Shown in pieces: positions 8,532-18,095 of a DNA stretch of 64,000 bases (position 1 is the first letter of the stretch; each line of letters opens with the position of its first letter). The DNA is from Paraktedonobacter carboxidivorans (lineage in GTDB: Bacteria; Chloroflexota; Ktedonobacteria; Ktedonobacterales; Ktedonobacteraceae): NCBI GenBank assembly GCA_041156125.1, contig JBEVTI010000001.1, forward strand, positions 248,001 to 312,000, given 5' to 3'. The notes under the pieces are model-generated. The model searched no databases. It had not been told where the DNA came from and saw only the letters and a program-made list of their open reading frames with translations. Position numbers and translations under genes: made by a program.

Positions 8532-11063
8532 ATGAATAAGAAGTCCGGTACAAAGACAGTTCTGGCAATGTGTGTGGCACTGGCATTGATTGTCGCCAGT
8601 TTGCTTGTCGAGTTGGGATTTAACATCAATGCCCATGCTCAGACGGCGCTGGCGGCGGGCATTAGCAGCTTTACGACCTATCCTACTCCTGGGGGTGACC
8701 CCTGGGGCACTGCGTTCGACAGCAGTGGACGAGTCTGGGTGGCTTTGCCTGGTTGTGATCCATCACCCAGTTGTTCTAATTCATCTGCGCCTGGCAAACT
8801 GGCTTTATTTGATCCTACGACACAAAACTGGGTAGTTACTGTCTCCCTGCCCGCTGGCTATGGCCAGCCTCTCTTTGTAGCTGTTGACCAGAGCGGCAAG
8901 GTCTGGTTCACCATGCCTGTCACAAACGCGATTGGCATGTACGATCCCAATAGCACATCAGTAACGCAATGGGCTGTGCCGACAGCCAGCGTGGGACCCT
9001 GGGATCTGGCGATCGATGCTCAGGGAACTGTCTGGTTTACCGAGTTTTATAGCAATCAGATAGGTTCTTTTACTCCCGCGACACAGACATTTCATGCTAT
9101 CACGACAAGCTCTGCGAATAGTCACCCTTATGGTATTACTATTGATGCCTCTGGCAATATCTGGTTCACTGAGAATACTGACTCTGTCGCAAGGATTGGC
9201 GAGTATACCACTCAAGGAAGCTTGCTAGAATATAAAATACGCAATAGCTCGACTGCTGGCACTGGCCTGACGCCTCACCTGATCACAACCGATGCGGCTG
9301 GGAATGTCTGGTGGTCTGAAGGCTGGGTCGCGGCCATTGGAAAACTGAATGTAGCCGCCGCCGTCCCTGGCACAAACAGTGGAGTCACTGAATACGCGTA
9401 TAATCCTGCTTGTAGTGGTTGTGGTGCGCACACCTCTGGCATCAGAGCTGATAGCCAGGGTTTGATCTGGTTAGATGACTCTCTACAAAATAACTTTGGT
9501 TCTTTCCCGGTTGGTGGAGGATCGTTCTCTTTCTACGCTGCTGGTGGCCATCCTCACGACGGCCTGAACGTTGATAAACAGAACAGAATCTGGTTCGATG
9601 AGGAGTTTAATAACGCCTTGGCCCTGGCTATTCCCGGCAGTTCTTCAGCCACGGCTACATCCACGCCGGCAAATACACCGACTCCTACATTCGCGCCGAC
9701 GAACACACCAACTTCTACCTCGACACCTGTCTCAGGGACTATCCTGGCCCATGATACTTTCCAACGCGACAATCAGGCTTTGTGGGGCACAGCCTCTGAT
9801 GGACAGAGCTGGGGTGGAGACGCTAACAGCGTCAACGCTTTCTCAATTTCTGGTAACACCGGACTGGTCACGAGCGCGGGGACAACAACCTACAGTGTTG
9901 TGCTTGGTCCAACTGCCACGGACTCTGAGGCCTATACTACTTCTTCTATCAGCAGTTTTAATAGCACAAACTTTGGTGATGTGTTGCGTTGGACGGACGG
10001 CAACAACTGGTACAAAGCCTACCTCGATGGCTCTAATCTCGTGATCCAGAAAAAGGTAGGTGGGAGCGCCAGCGTTCTGGCCACTACGCCTTTCGCAGCT
10101 ACTGCCGGAGTTTCGTATACCATTCACTTCAGTGTGGTTGGTTCTACACTGACTGCCAATGCCTGGCCCGCTTCCAGCAGCGAACCGACTGGCTGGATGG
10201 TTACTGCGAGTGATAGCAGCCTGGCTTCCGGCTATGCTGGTATGCGTTTCCTGACTCAGACCGCTACGCTGACAGTCACCTCTTTCCAGGCAGACGTTCC
10301 TGGTGGATCTGCAACACCGACAGCAACACCGACCAGTACACCGACGCCGACGCCAACCAGCACGCCGACGCCGACGCCAACCAGCACGCCGACGCCGACG
10401 CCAACCAGCACGCCGACGCCGACGCCGACCAGCACGCCGACACCGACGCCGACCAGCACGCCGACACCGACGCCGACCAGTACGTCTACCTCAGGAACGA
10501 CTATAGCGCAGGATACTTTCCAACGCGCCAATCAGTCGCCATGGGGCACAGCTTCTGATGGTCATACCTGGGGTGGAGATGCCAATAATAACGGCTCCTT
10601 CTCTATTGCTGGCAATGTAGGACTGGCGAGCAACGCGGGCAGTACAACCTATAGCGCGGTGCTTGGCTCAACTGCTACCAACGCGGAAGTCTATGCTACC
10701 TTGTCCATTAGCACTTTTAACAGCACAAACTTTGGCGTGGTTTTGCGCTGGACGGATGGCAATAACTGGTACAAGGCCTATCTCGATGGCTCTAATCTGA
10801 TTATCCAGAAAAAAGTTGGCGGAGTGGCCAGTATTATGGCCAGTACACCCTTTGCTGCTACAGCAGGCGTTGCGTATACGATCCACTTCCGCGCCGTTGG
10901 TTCTACGCTTACCGCTAACGTCTGGGCCTCTTCTGGCAGCGAATCGAGCGGCTGGATGGTGAGTACAAGTGATAGTAGTCTGAGCTCCGGCTACTGTGGC
11001 ATACGTTTTCTGACCCAGACTGGCACGCTGACAGTGACTGCTTTTCTCGCGAAACAGGTCTGA
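8532..11063 (+). CDS. Secreted beta-propeller (Vgb-like) protein with two jelly-roll domains joined by a Thr/Pro linker
   Basis: An 843-residue secreted protein. Residues 1-37 are a signal peptide ending in an Ala-rich region. Residues about 45-375 hold repeated propeller blades of the kind seen in Vgb/streptogramin-lyase-like proteins, for example LAIDAQGTVWFTE and ITIDASGNIWFTE. A short Thr/Pro linker leads to a roughly 185-residue concanavalin/LamG-like domain (ILAHDTFQRDN...), then a pure STPTPTPT linker, then a second very similar domain (TIAQDTFQRAN...). The two domains are obvious duplicates sharing FNSTNFG, LRWTDGNNWYKAYLDGSNL and IQKKVGG. The start has AGAGGTAG about 7 bases upstream. 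Likely an extracellular carbohydrate- or surface-binding protein; antibiotic lyase activity should not be assumed. Confidence 0.8.
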   Translation: MNKKSGTKTVLAMCVALALIVASLLVELGFNINAHAQTALAAGISSFTTYPTPGGDPWGTAFDSSGRVWVALPGCDPSPSCSNSSAPGKLALFDPTTQNWVVTVSLPAGYGQPLFVAVDQSGKVWFTMPVTNAIGMYDPNSTSVTQWAVPTASVGPWDLAIDAQGTVWFTEFYSNQIGSFTPATQTFHAITTSSANSHPYGITIDASGNIWFTENTDSVARIGEYTTQGSLLEYKIRNSSTAGTGLTPHLITTDAAGNVWWSEGWVAAIGKLNVAAAVPGTNSGVTEYAYNPACSGCGAHTSGIRADSQGLIWLDDSLQNNFGSFPVGGGSFSFYAAGGHPHDGLNVDKQNRIWFDEEFNNALALAIPGSSSATATSTPANTPTPTFAPTNTPTSTSTPVSGTILAHDTFQRDNQALWGTASDGQSWGGDANSVNAFSISGNTGLVTSAGTTTYSVVLGPTATDSEAYTTSSISSFNSTNFGDVLRWTDGNNWYKAYLDGSNLVIQKKVGGSASVLATTPFAATAGVSYTIHFSVVGSTLTANAWPASSSEPTGWMVTASDSSLASGYAGMRFLTQTATLTVTSFQADVPGGSATPTATPTSTPTPTPTSTPTPTPTSTPTPTPTSTPTPTPTSTPTPTPTSTPTPTPTSTSTSGTTIAQDTFQRANQSPWGTASDGHTWGGDANNNGSFSIAGNVGLASNAGSTTYSAVLGSTATNAEVYATLSISTFNSTNFGVVLRWTDGNNWYKAYLDGSNLIIQKKVGGVASIMASTPFAATAGVAYTIHFRAVGSTLTANVWASSGSESSGWMVSTSDSSLSSGYCGIRFLTQTGTLTVTAFLAKQV
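10335..10478 (+). repeat. Six tandem 24-bp repeats encoding STPTPTPT linker
   Basis: Six head-to-tail units of 24 bp start at 10335, 10359, 10383, 10407, 10431 and 10455. Each begins AGCACG or AGTACA and encodes Ser-Thr-Pro-Thr-Pro-Thr-Pro-Thr. Units differ by only a few bases, consistent with recent slippage, so copy number is likely to vary between strains. They form the flexible linker between the two jelly-roll domains. Confidence 0.95.
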
Positions 11064-11081
11064 GAAAGAAAGAGGAAAAGG

Positions 11082-11657
11082 ATGGTTTTTCAGCCCAAAT
11101 CTCGGCGGCTTCTCCTTAGCGGAGTCATCCTGGTCATGCTTTTATTGCTGGCTGGCTGCAACTCTACCAGCACTGGCAACGCTACCGCGACTCACAGTCC
11201 TGCTTCTACACCGCGCCTGGTGACACCTGCGAGCACGGACGGTTCGCCAGGCCACGGACCCATAGTCGTGGTTACGTCATCGCCGGTCCCCGGCGGTCCA
11301 GCTGGTAGTCAAAAGGTTGTCCTGGGCGATCGTACGCTGAGCATTTATAGCGTCACCAAGCAAGTGAGCACAAATCCGCATGTTGCGTTCATTAACCTGG
11401 ACCTGGCAATCCAGAATACGGGCAACAAAACCATCAAGAATCAGCCCGCTTTTTTCCAGTTGCTCGGCTCAGAGGGTGATGTCTTTACTTACCAGTACAA
11501 TAGTTCTGACAATTTTTACGGTTCGATTGGCGCGCATGCTACGAACAGGGGACACATTGTCTTTCAGTTGCCCGTCGCTGCTGCGTCCAAGCTAAGCTTG
11601 CTCTATCATCCAGAGATAGCAACGGAAACGGCGATCATTGAGTTAAAAATAGCTTAA
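11082..11657 (+). CDS. Secreted lipoprotein, DUF4352/telokin-like
   Basis: A 191-residue protein with a lipoprotein signal peptide: basic start, hydrophobic core and lipobox LLAGC with Cys at about residue 24. A Ser/Thr/Pro-rich spacer follows, then a domain of about 110 residues with the pattern of DUF4352-type immunoglobulin-like domains (FINLDLAIQNTGNKTIKN, FFQLLGSEGDVFTYQY, IVFQLPVAAASKLSLLYHP). An AAAGAGGAAAAGG site precedes the start, 18 bp after the stop of the propeller gene, so the two are probably cotranscribed. It is likely anchored on the outer face of the membrane. Function is unknown. Confidence 0.75.
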   Translation: MVFQPKSRRLLLSGVILVMLLLLAGCNSTSTGNATATHSPASTPRLVTPASTDGSPGHGPIVVVTSSPVPGGPAGSQKVVLGDRTLSIYSVTKQVSTNPHVAFINLDLAIQNTGNKTIKNQPAFFQLLGSEGDVFTYQYNSSDNFYGSIGAHATNRGHIVFQLPVAAASKLSLLYHPEIATETAIIELKIA

Positions 11658-11681
11658 ACTCTGGCTTATAGCAAGCAATGC

Positions 11682-11744
11682 AGAGAAGAGACGCCAGGGA
11701 AGTTGGAGATGTTCCACTTTCCTGGCGTCTCTTCTCTTTATTTA
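11682..11744. terminator. Bidirectional intrinsic terminator
   Basis: A 22-bp inverted repeat (arms 11682-11703 and 11716-11737, one G-T pair) with a 12-base loop lies between convergent genes ending at 11657 (+) and 11755 (-). TTATTTAT follows on the plus strand. Position and stem length strongly suggest termination from both sides. Confidence 0.85.
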
Positions 11745-11754
11745 TGGAGAATTT

Positions 11755-12786
11755 TTACGCATGCGAGCTGCCAACAGCTAGCGAATCGGCAGTGCCGGTT
11801 GCTGGGATCTGTTGCTGTTGATACCACATAGCGGCCAGGCGTATGCCTTCTTTGATGCTCACCTGCGGTACAAAACCTAGCTCTGTGCGAGCTTTATCGA
11901 TCGAATGGCGATTGCTAGTGCCAAAGAGCGTCACTCCATGCCGAGTTACCAGGGGATGCTTCAAGCGCATCAGGCCAGTTGCGCGTTCGGCAGCGTAGGC
12001 CACGGCGTAAGCAGCAGCGTAGGGGATATGTCTGCGTGGTGAGGGCGCGCCTAGTTCCTGGGCAATGGATGCCAAAAATTCGCCCTGAGTCAACTGCTGA
12101 TCGTTGGTAATGTTATATGCCTGTCCCTCCGCTTGAGGGAGATCAGCACAAAGAAGCAAACCTTGTACCACATCGGTTACATAGATAAGAGGCAGGGCAT
12201 TACGCCCGGAACCAATCACGATGCCTTTGTTATTCAGCAGTTTCTCAGCGATGCGTCCGAAGTTCAAGCGATCACCGACTCCAAAGATGGTGCCCGGTCG
12301 AATCTGGACAGCGGGCAAATGCTCTTCAGCAACCATGCGCTGTATAAGTAAATCTCCCTGTGCCTTCGTCACCCAATATGGATCTTTCCAGGGGGCTGGT
12401 GGATCTTTTTCGGTCAGGATATGCCCGCGAGACATGCCGTAGATGGTCCAGGAACTCACATGGACGATCCTGCGTACGCCTGCTGCCAGAGCGGCGCGGC
12501 ACACATTCTCCGTGCCGGTGACGTTGACCGCATAGTACTTTTCAATTGGCAGCCAGACCCCTTGCATGGCAGCCATGTGGAACACAGTATCTACCCCTTT
12601 CGAGGGTGCTATCAACGAGGCTGAGTCGCACACATCACCGCGATAGATTGCCACTCCGCGCTCTTCGAGCCAGCTCGCATCTTCGTTCGGCAGCACGAGC
12701 GCCCTGATAGTGTCGCCGCGTTGCTGGAGGGCCGCTACCAGATGGTGTCCTACCAGACCAGTGCCGCCGGTAATCAGCGTTTCCAT
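11755..12786 (-). CDS. NAD-dependent epimerase/dehydratase (extended SDR)
   Basis: A 343-residue extended short-chain dehydrogenase. The Rossmann glycine motif is at the very N-terminus (TLITGGTGLVGHH), the acidic residue of the DxxD region is in YRGDVCDS, and the catalytic Ser/Tyr/Lys set is visible as SSWTIYG and YWVTK. The substrate-side motif RPGTIFGVGD is also present. It is about the usual size for UDP-sugar or hopanoid-associated sugar epimerases. It is closely similar to the protein encoded at 13718-14755, with a classical SDR gene between them, so this is a duplicated SDR cluster. The actual substrate is unknown; 3-beta-HSD-like activity is also possible for this fold. Confidence 0.85.
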   Translation of the reverse strand: METLITGGTGLVGHHLVAALQQRGDTIRALVLPNEDASWLEERGVAIYRGDVCDSASLIAPSKGVDTVFHMAAMQGVWLPIEKYYAVNVTGTENVCRAALAAGVRRIVHVSSWTIYGMSRGHILTEKDPPAPWKDPYWVTKAQGDLLIQRMVAEEHLPAVQIRPGTIFGVGDRLNFGRIAEKLLNNKGIVIGSGRNALPLIYVTDVVQGLLLCADLPQAEGQAYNITNDQQLTQGEFLASIAQELGAPSPRRHIPYAAAYAVAYAAERATGLMRLKHPLVTRHGVTLFGTSNRHSIDKARTELGFVPQVSIKEGIRLAAMWYQQQQIPATGTADSLAVGSSHA

Positions 12787-12864
12787 AGTCTTCCTGCTTT
12801 CTTCTCATTATTCCCATGCATCCATGGCGCTCTCATGTTAAGCAACCGTGGGTCTTCTCCAGGT

Positions 12865-13680
12865 CTAAACAGTAGTTTTTGAGTCGCGCGCATAAGCAGG
12901 GAGGTTGCTGTAATTGCCCTGTGCCCTATCCTTGCGGTGTCGTAAGTGAAAGAGAAAATCCGCGACTCCCGGGAAAAACTGGTCAAGGCCGACAATCGCG
13001 TGATATTTAAATGGAACAATCACCTCGCGGCGTGGATGTAGTACCAGGTTAGCAATCGCGCTGGCAACCAGTTCTGGTCCAGGCATGTGCTCTGCGAGGC
13101 CACTGGTCATACGTGTGCGAATGTTGCCGGGGGTGACGAGAGAAATAGCGATCCCACTATCTACTAATTGGCGGCGCAGGGCTAGTGAGAAGCCACGTAC
13201 TCCAAACTTCGCCGCCGAGTAGAGAGGCTCAAGCGCGACATGGCTTGCCACTGAACCAACGGTAATGATGTTTCCACCGCGCCGTTGTTGCATCTCTGGA
13301 AGGACCGCGTGCGTCACCAGCATGGTACCCAGGAGATTGACCTGCAGCATATGGCTCAGTTCGTCAGTGGAAGTTTCTGTTAGTGGCTTTGTCCAATTGA
13401 TTCCGGCGTTATTGACAAGCACGTCGATTGGTCCAAAAGTTGCCCTGGCATACTCTACAAGGCGCTGAACCTGCGCGGCATCTGTTATATCTGTAGGCAT
13501 AGCCACAGCCTGACCTCCAGCAGCGGAGATCGTCTGAACTTGCGCTTCCAGCTCATCGGCTCGGCGCGCTGCCAGCACCACCCGGGCTCCACGCCGCGCG
13601 AGTTCCTGTGCTGTAGCCGCCCCAATTCCCGAACTGGCCCCCGTAACGATCGCAACCAGTTCCACCAGTGATCGCGGCAT
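12865..13680 (-). CDS. Classical short-chain dehydrogenase/reductase
   Basis: About 271 residues. The cofactor motif VTGASSGIG, the structural motif VNNAG and the catalytic Ser (SVASH) with YSAAK are all in the classical SDR order. I chose the ATG at 13680 because GAAGGAGG lies just upstream; the longer open frame would run into the neighbouring gene. It is the middle of three minus-strand genes, 37 bp after the stop of the upstream epimerase gene, so probably in one operon. A C-terminal segment of about 50 residues after the fold contains hydrophobic residues and may associate with membrane or substrate. Substrate unknown. Confidence 0.85.
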   Translation of the reverse strand: MPRSLVELVAIVTGASSGIGAATAQELARRGARVVLAARRADELEAQVQTISAAGGQAVAMPTDITDAAQVQRLVEYARATFGPIDVLVNNAGINWTKPLTETSTDELSHMLQVNLLGTMLVTHAVLPEMQQRRGGNIITVGSVASHVALEPLYSAAKFGVRGFSLALRRQLVDSGIAISLVTPGNIRTRMTSGLAEHMPGPELVASAIANLVLHPRREVIVPFKYHAIVGLDQFFPGVADFLFHLRHRKDRAQGNYSNLPAYARDSKTTV

Positions 13681-13717
13681 GGCCGCCTCCTTCGTCCTTA
13701 TGCAAGGAAACTCATCA

Positions 13718-14755
13718 TTAGTTGACCTTGACTGCCGCAGGAGCACTTGCAGTCTGCTGTTCCTGCGCTGGCACATCTCGATTGCGATACCAGGCAGCGG
13801 TCAACCGTATGCCCTCGCTCAACGAGACCTGGGGTACATAGCCCAGTTCACGGCGCGCTTTATCAATGGAAATACGATTATCGGCTCCATAGAGCTTGAC
13901 TCCGTGTCGGGTGACAAAAGGAGCGATGCGGAATTTGCTCAGATTGGACAGACGTTCAGCACTATAGGCAGCGGTGTAAAGCGGCCAATAAGGGGCATAA
14001 ATATGCGGCGGCTCACCTCCAACCTCTTTGGCAATGGACGAGAGTAGTTCTTGCTGCGTAAGTGGCTGATCATTGGCAATATTATAGGCCTGACCGAGCG
14101 CCTTCTCGTGATCAAGCGCCAGCAAGAGTCCCAGCACCACATCTGTCACATAGACGAATGGCACGGCATTCTTGCCAGAGCCAATCATAATCGCTTTATG
14201 AGCGCGCACCCGTTCAGCGATGCGGCCAAAGTTCAGATTGTCGCCAGGACCAAAAATCGTCCCTGGACGTATAATCACAGCGGGTAAGTGATCCTGAGCA
14301 ATCATGCGCTGCACCAGGCGATCTCCCTCCGCTTTGGTCGTGCTATATGGCTCAGTCAGAGGATTCAGGGGGTCATTCTCAGTCACCGGATGGCCGCAGG
14401 CCAGATTGTAGACCATCGCGGAGCTTGTATGGACAAGGCGACGAACGCCATTGGCTAAAGCAGCACGGCACACATTTTCTGTGCCTGTCACATTGACAGC
14501 GGCGTACTCGCTCGTTGAGCGCCAGGAACCCATCATTGCGGCAAGATGCACCACTTTATCTACTCCCTGCATCGGAGCCTGGAGTACCTGCGGGTCGCGT
14601 AAGTCTCCACGGAAGACCTGCACGCCTCGCTCTTCCAGCCAGGCTGTATTCTCCGCTGGCAGAGCCAGCACGCGGGCTGTATCACCACGTTCTTGCAAGG
14701 CGAGAATAAGGTTGCGCCCCAAAAATCCATTTCCACCAGTAATCAGTATCTCCAT
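13718..14755 (-). CDS. NAD-dependent epimerase/dehydratase (extended SDR)
   Basis: A 345-residue extended SDR with N-terminal ILITGGNGFLGRN, acidic FRGDLRDP, catalytic STSSAMVYN and YSTTK, and RPGTIFGPGDNLNFGRI. It is a close paralogue of the protein at 11755-12786 across the whole length (both share NVCRAAL, GVRR, NFGRIAE and VTRHGV), indicating tandem duplication around the intervening classical SDR. It is probably the first gene of the minus-strand SDR operon, with its promoter in the 511-bp divergent region upstream. Likely works on a nucleotide-activated sugar or a hydroxylated lipid. Confidence 0.85.
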   Translation of the reverse strand: MEILITGGNGFLGRNLILALQERGDTARVLALPAENTAWLEERGVQVFRGDLRDPQVLQAPMQGVDKVVHLAAMMGSWRSTSEYAAVNVTGTENVCRAALANGVRRLVHTSSAMVYNLACGHPVTENDPLNPLTEPYSTTKAEGDRLVQRMIAQDHLPAVIIRPGTIFGPGDNLNFGRIAERVRAHKAIMIGSGKNAVPFVYVTDVVLGLLLALDHEKALGQAYNIANDQPLTQQELLSSIAKEVGGEPPHIYAPYWPLYTAAYSAERLSNLSKFRIAPFVTRHGVKLYGADNRISIDKARRELGYVPQVSLSEGIRLTAAWYRNRDVPAQEQQTASAPAAVKVN

Positions 14756-15266
14756 CGTATCAATGGTCCTTCCTTAATATACTATAGGCTTGTCTTCAGA
14801 ATAAACGCGGCCAGGAACCAGCCTTGCTTACACTTTGCTCGATCACTGCAATGCTCTGTGTCCTCAATCTAATAAACTGACTCAAGAATACAGTATCATA
14901 CTCCTTCCCTGACCTGGCAATCGTCCAACGGGTCAAAAAAGCATGCTTTGGTATATAGTTTGCTCTATAAGCTTTTTCGTAGGGATTTTTCGTAGGGCAA
15001 GGAGAGGGACAGAGAAAACGTAAGATACGATAGTATGCTTTCCATGATACCTTGGTAACTAGCCTTCGTACCCAGACTTCGCTACACTAAGAAGTGATAT
15101 TGAGGCGTTTAGACTAAATGAAGCCATCTCTCATCTTAATACGCCTTGCCCGGACCTGAGCCAGTTTCGAGCTATCTCGGTGAGGTCGGTTCATCTCAAT
15201 GTCAGGTATATAGTGAAGGCTTGGCAAAAGCTTTCAATTTAACCAGTTTAGCGAGGGAAAAGAAAT
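14756..15266. other. Divergent intergenic region with a short tandem repeat
   Basis: This 511-base gap between a minus-strand SDR operon and a plus-strand radical SAM gene should hold both promoters. The only distinct repeat is TTTTTCGTAGGG twice (14973-14984 and 14986-14997). No RNA gene or convincing small protein was recognised. Confidence 0.4.
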
Positions 15267-16544
15267 ATGCTCGAAGTATTGCCCAAAATAGCGAAAATGC
15301 AGGCGTCGTATGCGCTCGGGAAGCCGCTTGCACTTCCAATGAATTACACTATTAGCGTCAGTTACCGCTGCAATTCTCGCTGCAAAACATGTAACGTCTG
15401 GCAGCGTCCTAACGATGATTTCACCTTAGAGGAATACGAGAAAACCTTCGCGTCTATTGGCAGGGATGCATACTGGTTCACCTTCAGTGGTGGCGAGCCA
15501 ACTTTGCGCAAAGACCTGCCAGACATGGTGGCCTCCGCTTACCGCAACTGCCGACCTGGGATTATCAACATTCCTACCAATGGTATTCAAGACACCATTA
15601 TTCCTGGCCGCATCGAGCAGGTTTTACAGGCCGCGCCGACCAGCGATGTGATCATTAATCTTTCCCTGGATGGCGTGGGAGAAAAGCACGACATCATCCG
15701 TGGTGTAAAGGGAAACTTCGCGCGAGCAATGCGCACCTACGCTGGCCTGAAGGCATTGAAGGGACGTTATAAGAACTTTACGCTGGGCGTCCATACGGTT
15801 ATTTCCAACTTTAATGTCAGTGAATTTGATACAATCTACGCGTTTGTGCGCGATGAACTTAAACCTGACTCTTTTATCAGTGAGATCGCAGAAGAGCGTG
15901 TTGAGCTGGATACAGTGGGTATGGGCATTACGCCGCCGCTCGAAAAGTACCAACCAGTCATTGAACGTTTGCAAAAGGGCATTCGCAATGCCGAGTTCAG
16001 TGGTGTGTCCAAGATAACTCAGGCGTTCCGGGACCGCTATTATGACGTGGTCAAACGCACGTTAGTGGAGCAACGCCAGATCATTCCCTGCATGGCGGGT
16101 GTGGCATCAGCGCAGATCGCGCCGAATGGCGATGTCTGGACCTGTTGTATTCGCGCGGAGTCGGTTGGCAACCTGCGCGAACATGGCTACGATTTCCGCT
16201 CGGCCTGGATGACCGTGAAGGCCGATGAGTTGCGCAAAAGCATCAAAGCTGGCGAGTGCCATTGCCCGCTGGCCAATGCCGCTTATACTAATATGGTCTG
16301 TCACACACCTACCCTGGCCAGCGTAGCCATGCAAGTCGGCAAAGAGACTGTAACCTCTAGATTTGTTGGGAATGCGCCAGCTAAGAAGCGCGATCTGACA
16401 GTGCTCAACACAACTGATACCCGGAAAGTGGCGAGTGGGAGCAGTGAAAGTTCGCCAGCCAGGCTGCGTAGCTTGCCAATGCTTGACGCAAGCGAGGCCT
16501 ATGCTGCGGAGGAAGAGAGTAGCAATCACGTCCAACAGGTATGA
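15267..16544 (+). CDS. Radical SAM protein with SPASM-like C-terminus
   Basis: A 425-residue radical SAM enzyme. The cluster-binding CxxxCxxC motif is Cys35, Cys39 and Cys42 (YRCNSRCKTCNVW); the SAM-contact motif FSGGEPTLR follows. A second Cys-rich region (PCMAGVASAQ, WTCCIR, GECHCPLANA, MVCH) after residue 270 looks like a SPASM/twitch auxiliary cluster domain. The last roughly 80 residues are polar and variable. The start has GAGGGAAA 6 bases upstream. A GT2 gene follows after 45 bp, then an SDR and a flippase-like gene, so it is probably part of an envelope glycan or lipid modification pathway. HpnH-like or peptide-modifying roles are alternatives; the substrate is unknown. Confidence 0.85.
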   Translation: MLEVLPKIAKMQASYALGKPLALPMNYTISVSYRCNSRCKTCNVWQRPNDDFTLEEYEKTFASIGRDAYWFTFSGGEPTLRKDLPDMVASAYRNCRPGIINIPTNGIQDTIIPGRIEQVLQAAPTSDVIINLSLDGVGEKHDIIRGVKGNFARAMRTYAGLKALKGRYKNFTLGVHTVISNFNVSEFDTIYAFVRDELKPDSFISEIAEERVELDTVGMGITPPLEKYQPVIERLQKGIRNAEFSGVSKITQAFRDRYYDVVKRTLVEQRQIIPCMAGVASAQIAPNGDVWTCCIRAESVGNLREHGYDFRSAWMTVKADELRKSIKAGECHCPLANAAYTNMVCHTPTLASVAMQVGKETVTSRFVGNAPAKKRDLTVLNTTDTRKVASGSSESSPARLRSLPMLDASEAYAAEEESSNHVQQV

Positions 16545-16589
16545 ACGCGACGGTCTTCTTTCTCTGAAATACATTCGCGAGGTTTAATT

Positions 16590-17978
16590 ATGCAAAAGGA
16601 CCAGCATATATCTCTGGGTAATGACATTGTTGGCTCTACGCAAGTTGAAGAGGTGAGTGGTTGTAGCGTAGGAATCATGGCTTACAATGAAGAGGCCAAT
16701 ATCGCTCATACTATTCGCCTGGTTCTTGCGCAACATGGTCCATCCCTGCGTATCGATGAAGTTATTGTTGTTGCCAGTGGTTGTACTGACCAGACTGTAC
16801 CGCTTGTCACGGAAATCGCTCAGCAGGAGCAGCGCGTGCGCCTGTGCATTCAAGAGAAACGCGAGGGCAAGGCTTCCGCGATAAATCTGTTTCTCAAGCA
16901 GGCAAAGAGCAAGATTGCAGTTCTGATCGGTGCCGATGTTATTCCAGCTGATTCCGCGTTGGAGAATCTGTGTGCGCCTTTGCAAAACCCTAAGATAGGC
17001 ATGGTCGGTGGGCGCCCAATTCCCATTAACAGCCAGGCGACGTTCATGGGCCATGCCGTGCATTTGCTCTGGCGTCTGCACGATCGACTCGCACGTGCTC
17101 AACCTAAACTGGGCGAAGTGATCGCTTTCAGGAATGTTATTTCTGGTATACCAACTGGTAGCCCTGTTGATGAAATATCGATACAGGCGCTTATCTCTCA
17201 GCTTGGCTATCAGACTGTCTATGAGCCGGCCTGTGTGGTCTATAATAAAGGGCCATTGACTGCGCAAGATTTCCTGAAACAGCGCAGGCGTATTTACGCA
17301 GGCCATTTACAGGTGCGAGATCAGCAAAAATATGAAGCCTCAACTATGAAAACTGGCCCTATTTTACGGGAAGTGCTGCTCTATCGCGATTTCACCATGC
17401 GCACTCCCAGGCAGGCGCTATGGACTCTAGGCGCGGTCTCCCTGGAAGCGTTGGCTCGCTTGCAAGGGTACTATGACTATCTGCGCAAACATGAGCACTA
17501 CATCTGGCAAATGGTAGAGTCAACCAAGGATCTGGAGTCAGGTGCGCATGCACTGAGGCGCCTGAACAACGCTTTGAGCGTCATTATTTTTCGCTTTATG
17601 CTTGAAGATCCAGCGCAAGATCTGCTTGATCCCGAAAGCGACGAGCGTGATGCAACCGAGGCGGTGCGCAAACTCCTACCTGTCTTGCGTACTCAGTTGC
17701 GCAAAGAGGTTGGACTCTCCCTGGCAGTCAATGAACCCGGTATTATGACTGCTATTATTCGAGCTGAACAACATGAGATCGAGCGCCTTTCCAAGCTTAT
17801 TCAGGAAATTGTGCAAACAACTCCTATGCGCATCGGGATGCGGGGGCGCGAAGTCAGGGTGAAAGTGGCTTACAGTTCTCTCACGTTTAAGGCAGAGAAT
17901 AAGAATTTGACAGTTAGCGGCCCTTTGATGCGCGAGGCAGTGGTAGCCACTGGAGTCTCTAGCGAGGGGCTGAGTTAG
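16590..17978 (+). CDS. Glycosyltransferase family 2 protein
   Basis: A 462-residue soluble-looking GT2. The N-terminal domain (about 24-250) has VGIMAYNEEANI, VVASGCTDQT, LIGADV in the place of the usual DxD, and KQRRRIYAGH, matching the (Q/R)xxRW-like end of non-processive GT2 enzymes. The C-terminal roughly 200 residues are helical and of unknown function. GCGAGG precedes the start. It lies directly downstream of the radical SAM gene and upstream of an SDR, suggesting that it adds a sugar in the same pathway. The lack of obvious membrane segments points to a cytoplasmic or peripheral enzyme. Confidence 0.8.
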   Translation: MQKDQHISLGNDIVGSTQVEEVSGCSVGIMAYNEEANIAHTIRLVLAQHGPSLRIDEVIVVASGCTDQTVPLVTEIAQQEQRVRLCIQEKREGKASAINLFLKQAKSKIAVLIGADVIPADSALENLCAPLQNPKIGMVGGRPIPINSQATFMGHAVHLLWRLHDRLARAQPKLGEVIAFRNVISGIPTGSPVDEISIQALISQLGYQTVYEPACVVYNKGPLTAQDFLKQRRRIYAGHLQVRDQQKYEASTMKTGPILREVLLYRDFTMRTPRQALWTLGAVSLEALARLQGYYDYLRKHEHYIWQMVESTKDLESGAHALRRLNNALSVIIFRFMLEDPAQDLLDPESDERDATEAVRKLLPVLRTQLRKEVGLSLAVNEPGIMTAIIRAEQHEIERLSKLIQEIVQTTPMRIGMRGREVRVKVAYSSLTFKAENKNLTVSGPLMREAVVATGVSSEGLS

Positions 17979-18095
17979 TTAGCAGAGAGCAGAGGGGGAA
18001 GTGATGAAGCGAGAGATAATCTATTTACTTGCTGCGCGAGGCGTGCATGCAAACTCTGGCGGGACTACGAGACGGGATGAAGCGAGAGGTTTGTT

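Noticed and set aside
10256..10531. Long Val/Gly-rich frame on the minus strand
   Set aside because: It is the complement of the 24-bp Thr/Pro linker repeats.
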